Under the pieces are notes generated by a model. The model worked only from the letters and a program-made list of their open reading frames with translations, was not told the DNA's origin and searched no databases. 64,000 nt of DNA from Wolbachia endosymbiont of Armadillidium arcangelii (GTDB taxonomy: Bacteria > Pseudomonadota > Alphaproteobacteria > Rickettsiales > Anaplasmataceae). The translations under genes were made by a program, and so were the position numbers. The number at the start of each line of letters is the position of its first letter. The first letter of the stretch is position 1. Shown here piece after piece: positions 1 through 8,858 of the stretch. Where the stretch lies: the NCBI RefSeq assembly GCF_040207875.1, contig NZ_CP157942.1:186001-250000 (forward strand), read 5' to 3'.

Positions 1-2062
1 CATTTAAGGTATTTGTAATATCCTGAGTACTAAACTGATTCGATATTTCTACTTGCCTTTCAACAAGATCAATGATTATAAACCTATTATTTTTTTTGAA
101 TTTATGAGAAAATAACGGATCCAACTTTGATAGCGCATTTAAGGTATTTGTAATATCTTGAGCACTAAACTGATACGCTACTCTCATTTCCCTTTCAATA
201 AGCTTAACAATCAGAGACTTATAATGTTTTTTCCAATAAAAATCCGATAACAGATTCCACTTTGATAGCGCATTTAAGGTATTTGCAACATCTTGAGCAT
301 TAAACTGATTTGATATTCTCTCTCCCTTTTCAGCAAGACTAACAATCAGAGGCCTATAACTTTTCCAATTAAGGCCCGATAACAGATCCCACTTTGATAG
401 CGCATTTAAGGTATTTGCAATATCTTGAGCATTAAACTGATCTGATATTTTTATTCCCATTTTTGCAAGCTCGAGAATCAGAGGCTTATAATGATCTTTC
501 CAATTAAGGTCCGATGACAGACCCCACTTTGATAGCGCATTTAAGGTATTTGCAATATCTTGAGCATTAAACTGATCTGATATTTTTATTCCCATTTTTG
601 CAAGCTCGAGAATCAGAGGCTTATAATGATCTTTCCAATTAAGGTCCGATGACAGACCCCACTTTGATAGCGCATTTAAGGTATTTGCAATATCTTGAGC
701 ATTAAACTGATCTGATATTTTTATTCCCTCTTTAACAAGCTCAAGAATTAGAGGCTTATAACGTTCTTCCCAATCAGGATCCGATAACAGATCCCACTTT
801 GATAGCGTATTTAAGGCATTTGCAATATCTTGAGCATTAAACTGATCTAGATAATAAACCAAATCTGATTTTTTTCTCTTTTTTATAATCCGAAGAATCA
901 GAAGTTTATGATATGTGGAAAAATAAAGATCCGATAACAGATCCAGCTTTGATGTCGCACTTAAGATATTTACAACATCTTGAGCATTAAACTGATTTGA
1001 TATTTCTATTCCCCTTTGAACAAGCTTAAGAATTAGAGGCCTATAATGATCTTTCCAATTAAGGTCCGATGACAGATCCCACTTTGATAGCGCATTTAAG
1101 GTATTTGCAACATCTTGAGCATTAAACTGATCTGATATTTCCATTCCTCTTTCAACAAGCTTAAGAATTAGAGGTTCATAATGATCTTTCCACTTAGGGT
1201 CCGATGATAGATCCCACTTTGATAGCGCACTTAAGGTATTTACAATATCCTGAGCATTAAACTGATTTGATATTCTCTCTCCCTTTTCAGCAAGACTAAC
1301 AATCAGAGGCCTATAACTTTCCCAATTAAGGCACGATAACAGATCCAACTTTGATAGCGCATTTAAGGTATTTGCAATATCTTGAGCACTAAACTGACTA
1401 AGTACTTCCTTTTCCCTTTTTGCAAGCTCAAGAATCAGAGGCCTATAATGATTTTCCCAATTAAAGTCCGATAACAGATCCCACTTTGATAGCGCATTTA
1501 AGGTATTTGCAATATCTTGAGCATTAAACTGACTAAGTATTTCCTCTCTCTTTTTTGCAAGCTCGAGAATCAGAGGCTTATAATGATCTTTCCAATTAAG
1601 GTCCGATGACAGACCCCACTTTGATAGCGCATTTAAGGTATTTGCAATATCTTGAGCATTAAACTGATCTGATATTTTTATTCCCATTTTTGCAAGCTCG
1701 AGAATCAGAGGCTTATAATGATCTTTCCAATTAAGGTCCGATAACAGACCCCACTTTGATAGCGCATTTAAGGTATTTGCAATATCTTGAGCATTAAACT
1801 GATCTGATATTTTTATTCCCATTTTTGCAAGCTCGAGAATCAGAGGCTTATAATGATCTTTCCACTCAGGGTCCGATGATAGATCCCACTTTGATAGCGC
1901 ATTTAAGGTATTTGCAATATCTTGAGCATTAAACTGATCTGATATTTTTATTCCCATTTTTGCAAGCTCGAGAATCAGAGGCTTATAATGATCTTTCCAC
2001 TTAGGGTCCGATGATAGATCCCACTTTGATAGCGCATTTAAGGTATTTGCAATATCTTGAGA
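1..2062 (-). repeat. Tandem 135-bp coding repeats
   Basis: The phrase gatagcgcatttaaggtatt (or a close variant) recurs at 129, 264, 396, 531, 666, 801, 951, 1086, 1221, 1353, 1488, 1623, 1758, 1893 and 2028, with a partial copy at position 1. Spacing is 135 bp except for two 132-bp units and one 150-bp unit, always a multiple of three, so the reading frame is kept. Several central units (531, 666, 1623, 1758, 1893) are almost identical, which suggests recent unit duplication or gene conversion. Confidence 0.95.
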
Positions 2063-3241
2063 ACCAAATTTCGTATATGTTTGTGCCTTATTTGCAAGCT
2101 CCAAGATTAGATTAGGGAGCTTCGGATCCTCTATCTTCCATCGATCATTAAAGTTTCTCAGCTTCAATAAGCTATCATAGACACTAGAAAGATCTATGTT
2201 CTTAAAGGGTATGCTTTCATCTTGCAAAGCCCTTATCCATATACTTGCTAATTCACCAAGGAAATTATACAATACCTCCTCCGTCTCTTCAAGAAATCTC
2301 AATCTTTGCCATTTATCCGCTAATATACGGTAGATGATTACAAGTGATGCATTAAGATTATGTTTACCTTCATTTAAATGCTGCAGAATCTCTTGAAATG
2401 TCTTTTTACCTTCTTCTGTATACACATCTCTTTCTGCTTCTTCTGACAAACGAAACATATCATTTAAGTCTATACATAACATCCTTCCACTAGCTGCTCT
2501 CTTGCTTCTTGTTTTACACGGCGTAAAATCCTGTACAGCTATTTTGTATTTACCATGACTAATAATCCACTGCTTTGCTCGTAATGGGTATGGTTTACTT
2601 TTCCTTACTAATTTAATAAGCTGTGCTTCAAAAAATCCTAAGCTTGTCAAATCTCCTCGAATGTAACTATCCATAAGGTTTTTGATTTTTTTTATATTCT
2701 TAAAGTTTTTCTCACCTATAATCGTGCGTGCATTCTCTTCAAAACCCGTCTCTGGATCATCTGATCTGTTTTTAGCATCAGGACCAATAAAAATGTTTCC
2801 AGGAAGCCATAATAAACAAGTAAGAAAGGGATCTTTAATATCAGTGCAAGAAGCTGCTTCATTATTATTACTATGTATAATAGATCCTTCCATTAAATTA
2901 TCTATAAATTCTTGAGCTCTCGTAATATCTTCCCTACTATTACTATTGCCCTCTCTTGATTCTCTATAATACTCAGGGATGTTTTCCCTTAGAGCAGAGA
3001 AAAATCTTCTGAATTTTTTAACATCACCTTTTTCTATCAGCTTATTGTAAAAATCTCTGAGCATGACACGTGAAATAATGTGGTGTTGAGCTAAATCGAC
3101 TGGGTAATCACTCCCCACACCTTCCTTAGTGAGTATTACATTGCGATTTTTTAAAGATGGAGGATAGGGGGATTGTACAGTGATGTCTTTCATTTTTAGA
3201 TTATATTTAACCGGCGTACTTGACTGTCTGTTAGGGATCAT
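1..3241 (-). CDS. Large helical-repeat protein, OPR/DUF1601-like (partial, C-terminus beyond window)
   Basis: The frame is open from 3241 to the left edge (over 1,000 codons) with no stop. Residues 1 to about 390 are a non-repeat N-terminal region. After that come 15 full copies and one partial copy of a unit that is mostly 45 residues, built around the motif DIANTLNALSKW and followed by D-rich and LILELAKMGI segments. The A-N-x-L-x-A-L-x-K pattern resembles OPR/FASTK-type and Coxiella DUF1601 alpha-helical repeats, which in eukaryotes bind organellar RNA; that link is from memory of the families. Residues 50-60 contain LAQHHIISRV, an HH pair like those in HNH-type nuclease toxins, but this is weak. 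The start is uncertain: ATG 3241 has a good AGGAGG, but both lie in the 3' domain of a group II intron. ATG 3193 is the next in-frame choice. It could be a secreted effector; no signal peptide is visible. Confidence 0.7.
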   Translation of the reverse strand, partial: MIPNRQSSTPVKYNLKMKDITVQSPYPPSLKNRNVILTKEGVGSDYPVDLAQHHIISRVMLRDFYNKLIEKGDVKKFRRFFSALRENIPEYYRESREGNSNSREDITRAQEFIDNLMEGSIIHSNNNEAASCTDIKDPFLTCLLWLPGNIFIGPDAKNRSDDPETGFEENARTIIGEKNFKNIKKIKNLMDSYIRGDLTSLGFFEAQLIKLVRKSKPYPLRAKQWIISHGKYKIAVQDFTPCKTRSKRAASGRMLCIDLNDMFRLSEEAERDVYTEEGKKTFQEILQHLNEGKHNLNASLVIIYRILADKWQRLRFLEETEEVLYNFLGELASIWIRALQDESIPFKNIDLSSVYDSLLKLRNFNDRWKIEDPKLPNLILELANKAQTYTKFGSQDIANTLNALSKWDLSSDPKWKDHYKPLILELAKMGIKISDQFNAQDIANTLNALSKWDLSSDPEWKDHYKPLILELAKMGIKISDQFNAQDIANTLNALSKWGLLSDLNWKDHYKPLILELAKMGIKISDQFNAQDIANTLNALSKWGLSSDLNWKDHYKPLILELAKKREEILSQFNAQDIANTLNALSKWDLLSDFNWENHYRPLILELAKREKEVLSQFSAQDIANTLNALSKLDLLSCLNWESYRPLIVSLAEKGERISNQFNAQDIVNTLSALSKWDLSSDPKWKDHYEPLILKLVERGMEISDQFNAQDVANTLNALSKWDLSSDLNWKDHYRPLILKLVQRGIEISNQFNAQDVVNILSATSKLDLLSDLYFSTYHKLLILRIIKKRKKSDLVYYLDQFNAQDIANALNTLSKWDLLSDPDWEERYKPLILELVKEGIKISDQFNAQDIANTLNALSKWGLSSDLNWKDHYKPLILELAKMGIKISDQFNAQDIANTLNALSKWGLSSDLNWKDHYKPLILELAKMGIKISDQFNAQDIANTLNALSKWDLLSGLNWKSYRPLIVSLAEKGERISNQFNAQDVANTLNALSKWNLLSDFYWKKHYKSLIVKLIEREMRVAYQFSAQDITNTLNALSKLDPLFSHKFKKNNRFIIIDLVERQVEISNQFSTQDITNTLN

Positions 3242-3564
3242 AACTTTAAAATCCTCCTATTAGGTTTCACTGCTATGATCCCCCCCCAACAGAACCGTAC
3301 TTGCGTGAATTTCCCGCATACGGCTCTTTAGTGTAGCATTCACAGCATCTTTGATTACTGCTATCTGATTTAGTTTTCCTTGCATCATATTCCAACCTCT
3401 GTTGTGTTGGTGTAACAATCCCCAAACCAGTTACTATACCGCTGATCGCTTCCCCTTGTATGTGGCTTTCCCACACTCTGAGTACTATCAATCAGTCCGA
3501 CTTCCTTTCTATCTTCCGTCAGTCCTCGCCTTTGTTGACTTGTTCCAACGTACCTTAGTAGGAA

Positions 3565-4969
3565 CTTACTATTACCCACAAATATAAAGTTCAGTAGCAA
3601 GTCTCCATCCTTTCCAAAGAGTAATGGGGCCTGTTCTGGATCATTTTTTCTGGCTAAATGACCCCCAAGTTGAGCAATCCATGAAATAGCTTCTTTTATA
3701 GTAGGGGCTACATTTGGGCATTTATGTATTTTTACGTATAAAACTTTCCATTCTTCTTCAGCTAATAAGGTAATACACGGTAATGTTGGATCAGTTCTTG
3801 CAATTGTTGTAATAAAGAAAATTCTCCAAGCAATAATATTCATGATTGTTAAATATCGCTTTAACCTTTCTGCTGTTCCAAGCCTACATTCTTCAACTTT
3901 GAGGCCAGACTTTAAAATTTTATGTAATATCTCTATTTTCCATCTAAGACAATACCAACTAACCTTTTCAACAGCTTCATCGAAACTATTTACTGGAAGA
4001 TTTGTTAAAAGCATCCACTCTAGCGGGCTTTCTTTAGAGGAAGAGTCTTTCTCAACAACATAAACTGCGTAAAGTGGTAGGTTAGGTAACTCTTCGGTTT
4101 TATGTCTTATGCTGCTTTTGTCCGGATTCATCATAAATTTTCCAAATCTCACCTCCAAACACGCTGTCCTTTTTGGCTTATTATCTCTTGCAGGAATTTC
4201 AACTTTTATTATCCCTTGACAAGGAAAGCCTTTAACAACTTCCCATAATCTTTGCTTATCATTAGAAAATCTGGATTGTTTGTTTATGCTTCTATTTTGG
4301 TAAGCTCTTACTAAAACTGCTGAGTTAAGATTATGTGCACACTCAAAAAAATCATATATGTCTGCTTCTCTGTCACACACAGTGACAACTTCAGTTTGAG
4401 TACTATCTATAAGATTATTTGTTTTTTTAAAGGCTTCTAACCACCTCACACTCTTCTTATCTTCAATACGAATAGCAGTGTTATGCTTTCTTTTTTCTAA
4501 ATTTTTGATTTCTTCAGAATTAGAAGGTCTCGAATGAATCTTTTGATCTAGTATTCCCAACACTAATCCTCCCGTACTAACAGCAAGAGCTGTATGCATT
4601 ACCATGCCCTTAGCTTGACCATTACTCATCTTGCTAGAAATAGCCCCCAACCCGCTTGTTTTTTTTGTGGCCAGTATATGAAAGAAAACTTGTATCTTGA
4701 ATTACAATAATTCTTTTATAATCTTTTGCTCTTTCAACAGTTTTTGTAATATGTGATGCTAAGATGTCAGCTTCTTTTATGCTCTCGTTTTGGAAAAAGC
4801 GATATGCTGCCTTTGCCTCTGACCAACTTTCACATGCTTGATTGATTGAACTTTCAGGCATATTTGCCAAGCTATCAGCAATATCTACTAATCGATCAGT
4901 TAATCTTTTATCCCCAAGTACAGCATTTCCAAATTCATTTTTAGCCCATTCATTACTCTTGCTTTCCAT
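3565..4969 (-). pseudogene. IS4-family Tn5-like transposase, frameshifted at a run of eight A
   Basis: The N-terminal part (4969-4634) has the Tn5-type DNA-binding region ending in a QDTSFLSYTGHKK segment. The rest (from about 4658) holds TSGLGAISSKMS, the catalytic VCDREADIYDFF (DREAD) and YCLRWKIE...HKILKSG, the Y-R-E-K signature of IS4. The two halves join if the A-run at 4659-4666 (T-run on the plus strand) is seven instead of eight. Ordinary decay is the simplest reading. However, A8 is a classic slippery tract, and transcriptional slippage could still produce some full-length enzyme. Confidence 0.87.
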
Positions 4970-5049
4970 TTTACACCCTTAATATTTGCAAACTTTAATA
5001 TTGTAATACTTTGTTTTTATGTCCATTTATATTTGTGGGTAATAGTAAG
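3565..5049 (-). mobile_element. IS4-family (Tn5-like) insertion sequence inside the group II intron relic
   Basis: The element is bounded by a perfect 24-bp inverted repeat beginning CTTACTATTACCCACAAATA, starting at 3565 and ending at 5049. The uninterrupted intron copy at 50690-50740 reads TTTGTATTCCTACTAAGGTA across the insertion point. Both flanks here carry TTCCTA, a likely remnant of target duplication. The element encodes one transposase on the reverse strand, split by a frameshift. The transposase frame has no stop inside the IS and runs on into the intron sequence. Confidence 0.88.
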
Positions 5050-5398
5050 CAATAGGAATACAAAGAATCTCCCAAGTTTACGTAAACTCCATCTCAATAC
5101 ATGACACGGCCTCAGATCCCGATAGAGTGAGTGATAACTTGCCTTGTCGTTATCCTTCATGCTGTCTTCCACTATATGAAAAGTGTCGACCTCCATGATG
5201 TTGGCAATTTCGGGACTCAATACCTTCACTTTCGTTGCACCCTGTATTGTCCTTTCCATTAGCTTTACTACGTTCGTTACCTTACGCAGCATAATGGTTT
5301 GTTCTAGGCTGTTGGCTAGACTTTGCCTAGGTTGACCAGACGCACCCATAAAACACCTCCAATACTTGCTATTGCTTTACTTTAAATTAAGTTAACTG

Positions 5399-7003
5399 TT
5401 AAGTAAGGTTATCCAAACCTAAACAACTTGGACCCGCTATACTTACGTTTTCTATGCTAGTATGTGGTACCTCTTGTAAAGCCTGGTCCAATATTTTTAT
5501 AATATTTTTATTATTTACTTTCACTGCTAAACTTAGTGCTGTATTACCTCCTTTTGTCATTTGATTAATGAAGTCATGTAATTGATCATCTTTTACACGT
5601 TTTAGCAAATTTTGAACTAATTCGACATTACCAAAGTGGACAGCATAGTGTAGTTGTGTACCTCCTATGCAATCAATAGGCTCCATTGGATCAAACTTTT
5701 CAAAGGCATAATCTAGAGGTGTCATAAGATTTTTATCGATAGCACTAACATTCGCACCTTTTTTGATAAGAGACCTTACTATATTCAAATCACCCATATA
5801 AGCAGCCCAATGTAAAGGAGTTTTACCACCTCTATCAGCACAGTTAACATCAGCTCCTTTTTTCACTAGAAACTTTACTACATCCAAATTACCCCCTTTA
5901 GCAGCATAATGTAAAGGAGTCTTAAGATCACTATCACGTGCCATAAAGTCAGCCCCTCCCTCTACAAAAAACTCTATTATGCTTGGATTACTCTGTTTAG
6001 CTGCATAATGAACAGAGGTCTGATAACTATTGTTCATAGAATTAAAATCAGCTCCTTTTTCTACCAGAAATTTTACTATATCTAAATTGCCTTGCTCAGA
6101 TGCATGTTGAATAGGAGTGACGCCCCAAATATTAGCTAAATTAGAGTCCACTTCTTTCTCTTCTACAAGGAACCTCACTACTTCAAGATTATTGCCTCGA
6201 ACAGCGCAGTGCATAAGGCTTTTACCATAATAAACATCGTCGTCAGCACCTTTGTTTTCTATAAGGAATTTTATTGCTTCAAGATTACCATCTTCAGCAG
6301 CATAGCGTAAAAAAACTTTAACATCCTTATGAACACGTGTTTTATTCTCATAAATTCTCAGAGCCTCTTCAAACTTTCTTTGCTTCAATAGTACATTACC
6401 TATTTTATACTGCAAATATAATAGAGTTTCATCATGCAACCTTAACACTTTCAACTGCTCCATTCCAAACGAACATGCCTCCTCATATCTACCGCAATCA
6501 CCTAGCTTTTGTACAATACTACTTGGAAGCATATAAAATTCCTCAATCAATTCCTGACACCCATTAGCATAATGCCAAGTAGAAATCGCGTGATCTAAAT
6601 TGTCTGATTCCAGTCCAATTTGAAATAACTTGAGTGCTTTTCTTAAAGTAACTTCTTCTTTATTTTCTTCCTTTAATATTGTTCTTATAACCTGCTGAGT
6701 TGGCTCGCTAATATCTAACATTATTGGATTTTGTTGTAATAGATTAATTACTGAATATTGTTTTAATAATTCAACTGCAGACTCAAGTTCCTCTGTTCCC
6801 CCTACTAAATCTACAAACATTTTAATAGGGATATTTTTAGATGAAAAATAGGACATTATATCCAAAATTTCCAACACTTTCTTTCCCTTTTCTGTTCTAT
6901 ATATGGCAACTACCTTTTCCTTCATATCATCAGCTTGAAACATATAAAACCCCCATAATAGACTGAACATAAATGCTTTTTTGAATAACCCATAAGACCT
7001 CAA
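5399..7003 (-). CDS. Ankyrin-repeat protein with helical N-terminal region
   Basis: The protein has 534 residues. Residues 25-240 are helical and leucine-rich with a TPR-like segment near 195-235 (KIGNVLLKQRKFEEALRIYE). Residues about 245-510 hold seven to eight ankyrin repeats with the usual G-x-TPLHYAA...GNLDVVKFLVKKGAD pattern. Such proteins mediate protein binding and are common candidate effectors in this group. The start shown gives a short hydrophobic leader (GLFKKAFMFSLLWGFYMF). An internal ATG before QADDMKEK is an alternative that removes it. A good promoter lies directly upstream (7022-7050). The upstream DNA is homologous to that before the decayed ankyrin gene at 26053. Confidence 0.88.
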   Translation of the reverse strand: MRSYGLFKKAFMFSLLWGFYMFQADDMKEKVVAIYRTEKGKKVLEILDIMSYFSSKNIPIKMFVDLVGGTEELESAVELLKQYSVINLLQQNPIMLDISEPTQQVIRTILKEENKEEVTLRKALKLFQIGLESDNLDHAISTWHYANGCQELIEEFYMLPSSIVQKLGDCGRYEEACSFGMEQLKVLRLHDETLLYLQYKIGNVLLKQRKFEEALRIYENKTRVHKDVKVFLRYAAEDGNLEAIKFLIENKGADDDVYYGKSLMHCAVRGNNLEVVRFLVEEKEVDSNLANIWGVTPIQHASEQGNLDIVKFLVEKGADFNSMNNSYQTSVHYAAKQSNPSIIEFFVEGGADFMARDSDLKTPLHYAAKGGNLDVVKFLVKKGADVNCADRGGKTPLHWAAYMGDLNIVRSLIKKGANVSAIDKNLMTPLDYAFEKFDPMEPIDCIGGTQLHYAVHFGNVELVQNLLKRVKDDQLHDFINQMTKGGNTALSLAVKVNNKNIIKILDQALQEVPHTSIENVSIAGPSCLGLDNLT

Positions 7004-7021
7004 GAGAGCAATACTATTTTA

Positions 7022-7050
7022 GGTATAGAGTGCTACTTTAAATTTGTCAA
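7022..7050 (-). promoter_or_regulatory. Sigma70-like promoter of the ankyrin gene
   Basis: On the reverse strand TTGACA (7050-7045) is followed by a 17-bp spacer and TATACC (7027-7022), about 20 bp before the ATG at 7003. The segment 7030-7130 is homologous, as reverse complement, to 25755-25860. There the elements have decayed to TTAACA and TTACCT. Confidence 0.7.
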
Positions 7051-7139
7051 GCCATATTTAGAATTTTTTTTGAAATAACTTTTGATGAAGATTTTTTATT
7101 AATTTTATATAGATATCACTAAAAACTTAAATAATATAG

Positions 7140-7509
7140 CCATTTTTAGCAATAAAAACCAACGCTCGTGAGAAGTGTTCGTTTTGGGATGGCATGGTCT
7201 ACCAAGTGATACATTCGAACTTTTTAATATAGCAGTTTTGCTATACCTTAAAACTATCTATATTGGCTTACTTTTACTAAATTTATGTATGAACTAATCT
7301 GCTTAGCTTTGTTACAATAATTTTGTGCTTTTATTTTTATAACGCCACTTTTATTCAAATTGTTCTCACGAATATATGTACTTTTTTGCGGTTTTGGAAA
7401 GAGTAAATAAATAAATTTTTTGTGGCACTACGAAATCAGTATTTTTTATAAATATTACTTGAAAAGTATTAAAATATTTGCTAAAATAATAATATTTAGT
7501 AAGGTAAAA
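7140..7509 (+). repeat. Upstream module shared by repeat-protein genes (copy 1)
   Basis: This stretch has no gene. It is homologous, as reverse complement, to 33187-33560 upstream of the intact LRR gene. Shared blocks include GGTAGACCA...ATCCCAAAA, TTCTCACG, a motif around AACGCC(A/G)CTTTTATT, and the last 70 bp before the ATG. A promoter is visible at 7459-7464 (TTGAAA) and 7482-7487 (TAAAAT), with a 17-bp spacer, ahead of ATG 7510. Confidence 0.75.
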
Positions 7510-8226
7510 ATGAATTTCAACGAGCATGTTCAAGGCGACAGATTACATTTGTATTATTAAAAAGTAGATATCAAGGAATTGATAAGCTTTTTGCAAGAGA
7601 ACAGAGGTATTACACAACTTTTTCTCGGGGGTTGTAGTATTGATGAAGAAGGAGCAAAAGCTTTAGCTAAGCTTACAAACCTTACTAAACTTGATTTGTG
7701 GAATAACAATATTGGTGATGAAGGAGTAAAAGCTTTAGCTAAGCTTACAAACCTTATTAAACTTAATTTGTGGAATAACAATATTGGTGCTGAAGGAGTA
7801 AAAGCTTTAGTTAATCTTACAAAATTTATTAAATTTGATTTGAATAGTAACAACATTGGTATAAAAGAAGTAAAAGCTTTGGCTGAATCTGAGGAATGCT
7901 GGGAATTCATAGATGAATTTGGTTATACATGTCTAGGCAGCTCTCTAGTTTTTTATAAATGTCTGAAAGCATCATGGTCTCAAGCAAGAGCAAAATCTAA
8001 CGGTAATGTTGGCAAGCTAGATGAAAACAGTGTAAAGAAGTTGTTTTTTGATCTTGCGCAACGAAGTTATCGCAGAGAGGAAATAGAGCTTCTGCTGAAT
8101 GATCCTGATAAATATCCTTTTCTAATTAATTCAAGAGATGAACAAGGACACACACTATCCCATTTCTATACTCACTCCCCTGAGATGCAAAAGTTTTTCT
8201 TTGAACGTGGAAAAATAATAAATTAA
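7510..8226 (+). pseudogene. Truncated LRR protein gene (paralogue of the gene at 30532-33186)
   Basis: It starts MNFNEHVQGDRLHLYY and then hits TAA at 7558-7560, where the intact paralogue reads YQRVDIKELISFLQ. The frame continues after the stop, and an internal ATG at 7579 leaves a 215-residue frame. That frame has four LRR units of 24 residues (LTNLTKLDLWNNNIGDEG type) against seven in the paralogue, then the conserved post-LRR region. It ends at FFFERGKIIN, after which the remaining 600 residues are missing. An IS256-family remnant begins about ten bases later. It was created by duplication of the LRR gene together with its promoter, followed by truncation. Confidence 0.85.
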
Positions 8227-8235
8227 TATAAAAAA

Positions 8236-8600
8236 TGGAGATTTGACATGTGAGTTAAGCGAATAGTACTACCGATTTGGTAGATTACAAAAAGTTAGAA
8301 ACCTATCGTCTATAAGGGAAGGCAGACCATTGACAGGAAGAGATGACACCATTCATAAAAAGGCTGCTGGAAGCAAGTCTGGAAGGTGAAATGGAAAGCC
8401 ATCTATCAAATAATAGGAACGAAGAAAATAATCGCAGAAACAGGAAAGACTTTACGCACAAGTGCAGGGTCATTTGAACTGTTAACACTAAGAGATAGGG
8501 AGGGAAGCTTTGAACCGCAAATAGCCAAAAAAAGGCAAATAAGCCTACACCCGGAACTTGAAGCAAAGGTCTTAAGTACATATGCCAGACCAATTGATCC
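8236..8600 (+). mobile_element. IS256-family transposase remnant (5' part only)
   Basis: This segment matches the 5' ends of the two longer IS256 remnants at 27262-28477 and 51668-52850. It begins at the GGAGATTTGACATG leader and continues through a segment related to LTGRDDTIHKKAAGSKSGR and FELLTLRDREGSFEPQIAKK, with frameshifts. The terminal inverted repeat GGGAGTGTTAAATAAAC is absent here, and the element stops near the conserved ELEAKVLSTYA segment. Confidence 0.75.
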
Positions 8601-8660
8601 AAAAGAAACTTGTTCTCATGCTTGCTGGTTTTGGTTGCTGGAGACGAGTATTTTATCTTA
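8582..8660 (+). repeat. Dispersed approx. 75-bp repeat
   Basis: The sequence AGACCAATTGATCC...TTCTCATGCTTGCTGG...TTGGTTGCTGGAGACG...TTTTAT recurs in diverged form at 33490-33565 and, as reverse complement, at about 7150-7215. A shorter piece (TTGGTTGCTGGAGATGGTTA) is at 25740-25760. All copies lie next to repeat-protein genes. Confidence 0.65.
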
Positions 8661-8797
8661 AAATTTTAATAATATATATTAAAGGGCTAGCAATAATGAA
8701 TTTGGGAATAATTAGGAAAACTCATAGTAATTTTATCCTTCAAACAGAATGGGGTCTAATTTATTAATTAAGCAATATAATTAATAATTACATTAAT

Positions 8798-8826
8798 TTG
8801 ACATGTCATTAAAATAGTATTAAACT
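8798..8826 (+). promoter_or_regulatory. Sigma70-like promoter
   Basis: TTGACA (8798-8803), a 17-bp spacer and TAAACT (8821-8826) lie 32 bp before the ATG at 8859. That ATG is preceded by AGGGAG at ribosome-site distance. The gene it served is now frameshifted. Confidence 0.6.
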
Positions 8827-8858
8827 GTATGTACAAAACGATGAATTAGGGAGTTTTA

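Larger units (their letters stand above)
3231..5345 (-). mobile_element. ORF-less group II intron relic, copy 1, interrupted by an IS4-family element
   Basis: On the reverse strand the segment starts at 5345 with GTGCG, the group II 5' consensus. It ends with a domain V hairpin at 3292-3326 (GAGCCGTATGCGGG...CGCAAGTACGGTTC) and a domain VI-like stem in which GGGGATCATA pairs with TATGATCCC. The exact 3' boundary lies near 3229-3237. No reverse transcriptase/maturase frame is present. A second copy at 50443-51021 aligns with it and lacks the IS inserted here. Upstream of the 5' end is GGAGGTGTTTTATGG, a ribosome site and start codon, so the intron sits just after an ATG. In this form it could splice only with a maturase supplied in trans. 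Confidence 0.8.

Noticed and set aside
1..2062. Regular spacing suggesting a CRISPR array
   Set aside because: The whole 135-bp unit is conserved, with no unique spacers, and it reads as one open protein frame.
3385..3570. C-terminal 60 residues of the transposase frame
   Set aside because: They are read-through from the IS end into intron sequence, so not part of the enzyme.
5017..5349. Protein-like frame MGASGQPRQSLANSLEQTIM and its copy near 50484-50831
   Set aside because: Both lie in the 5' RNA domain of the group II intron relics; conservation is of RNA, and stops differ between copies.
8386..8767. Two short frames over the IS256 remnant
   Set aside because: They are pieces of frameshifted transposase and repeat DNA with no start signal.
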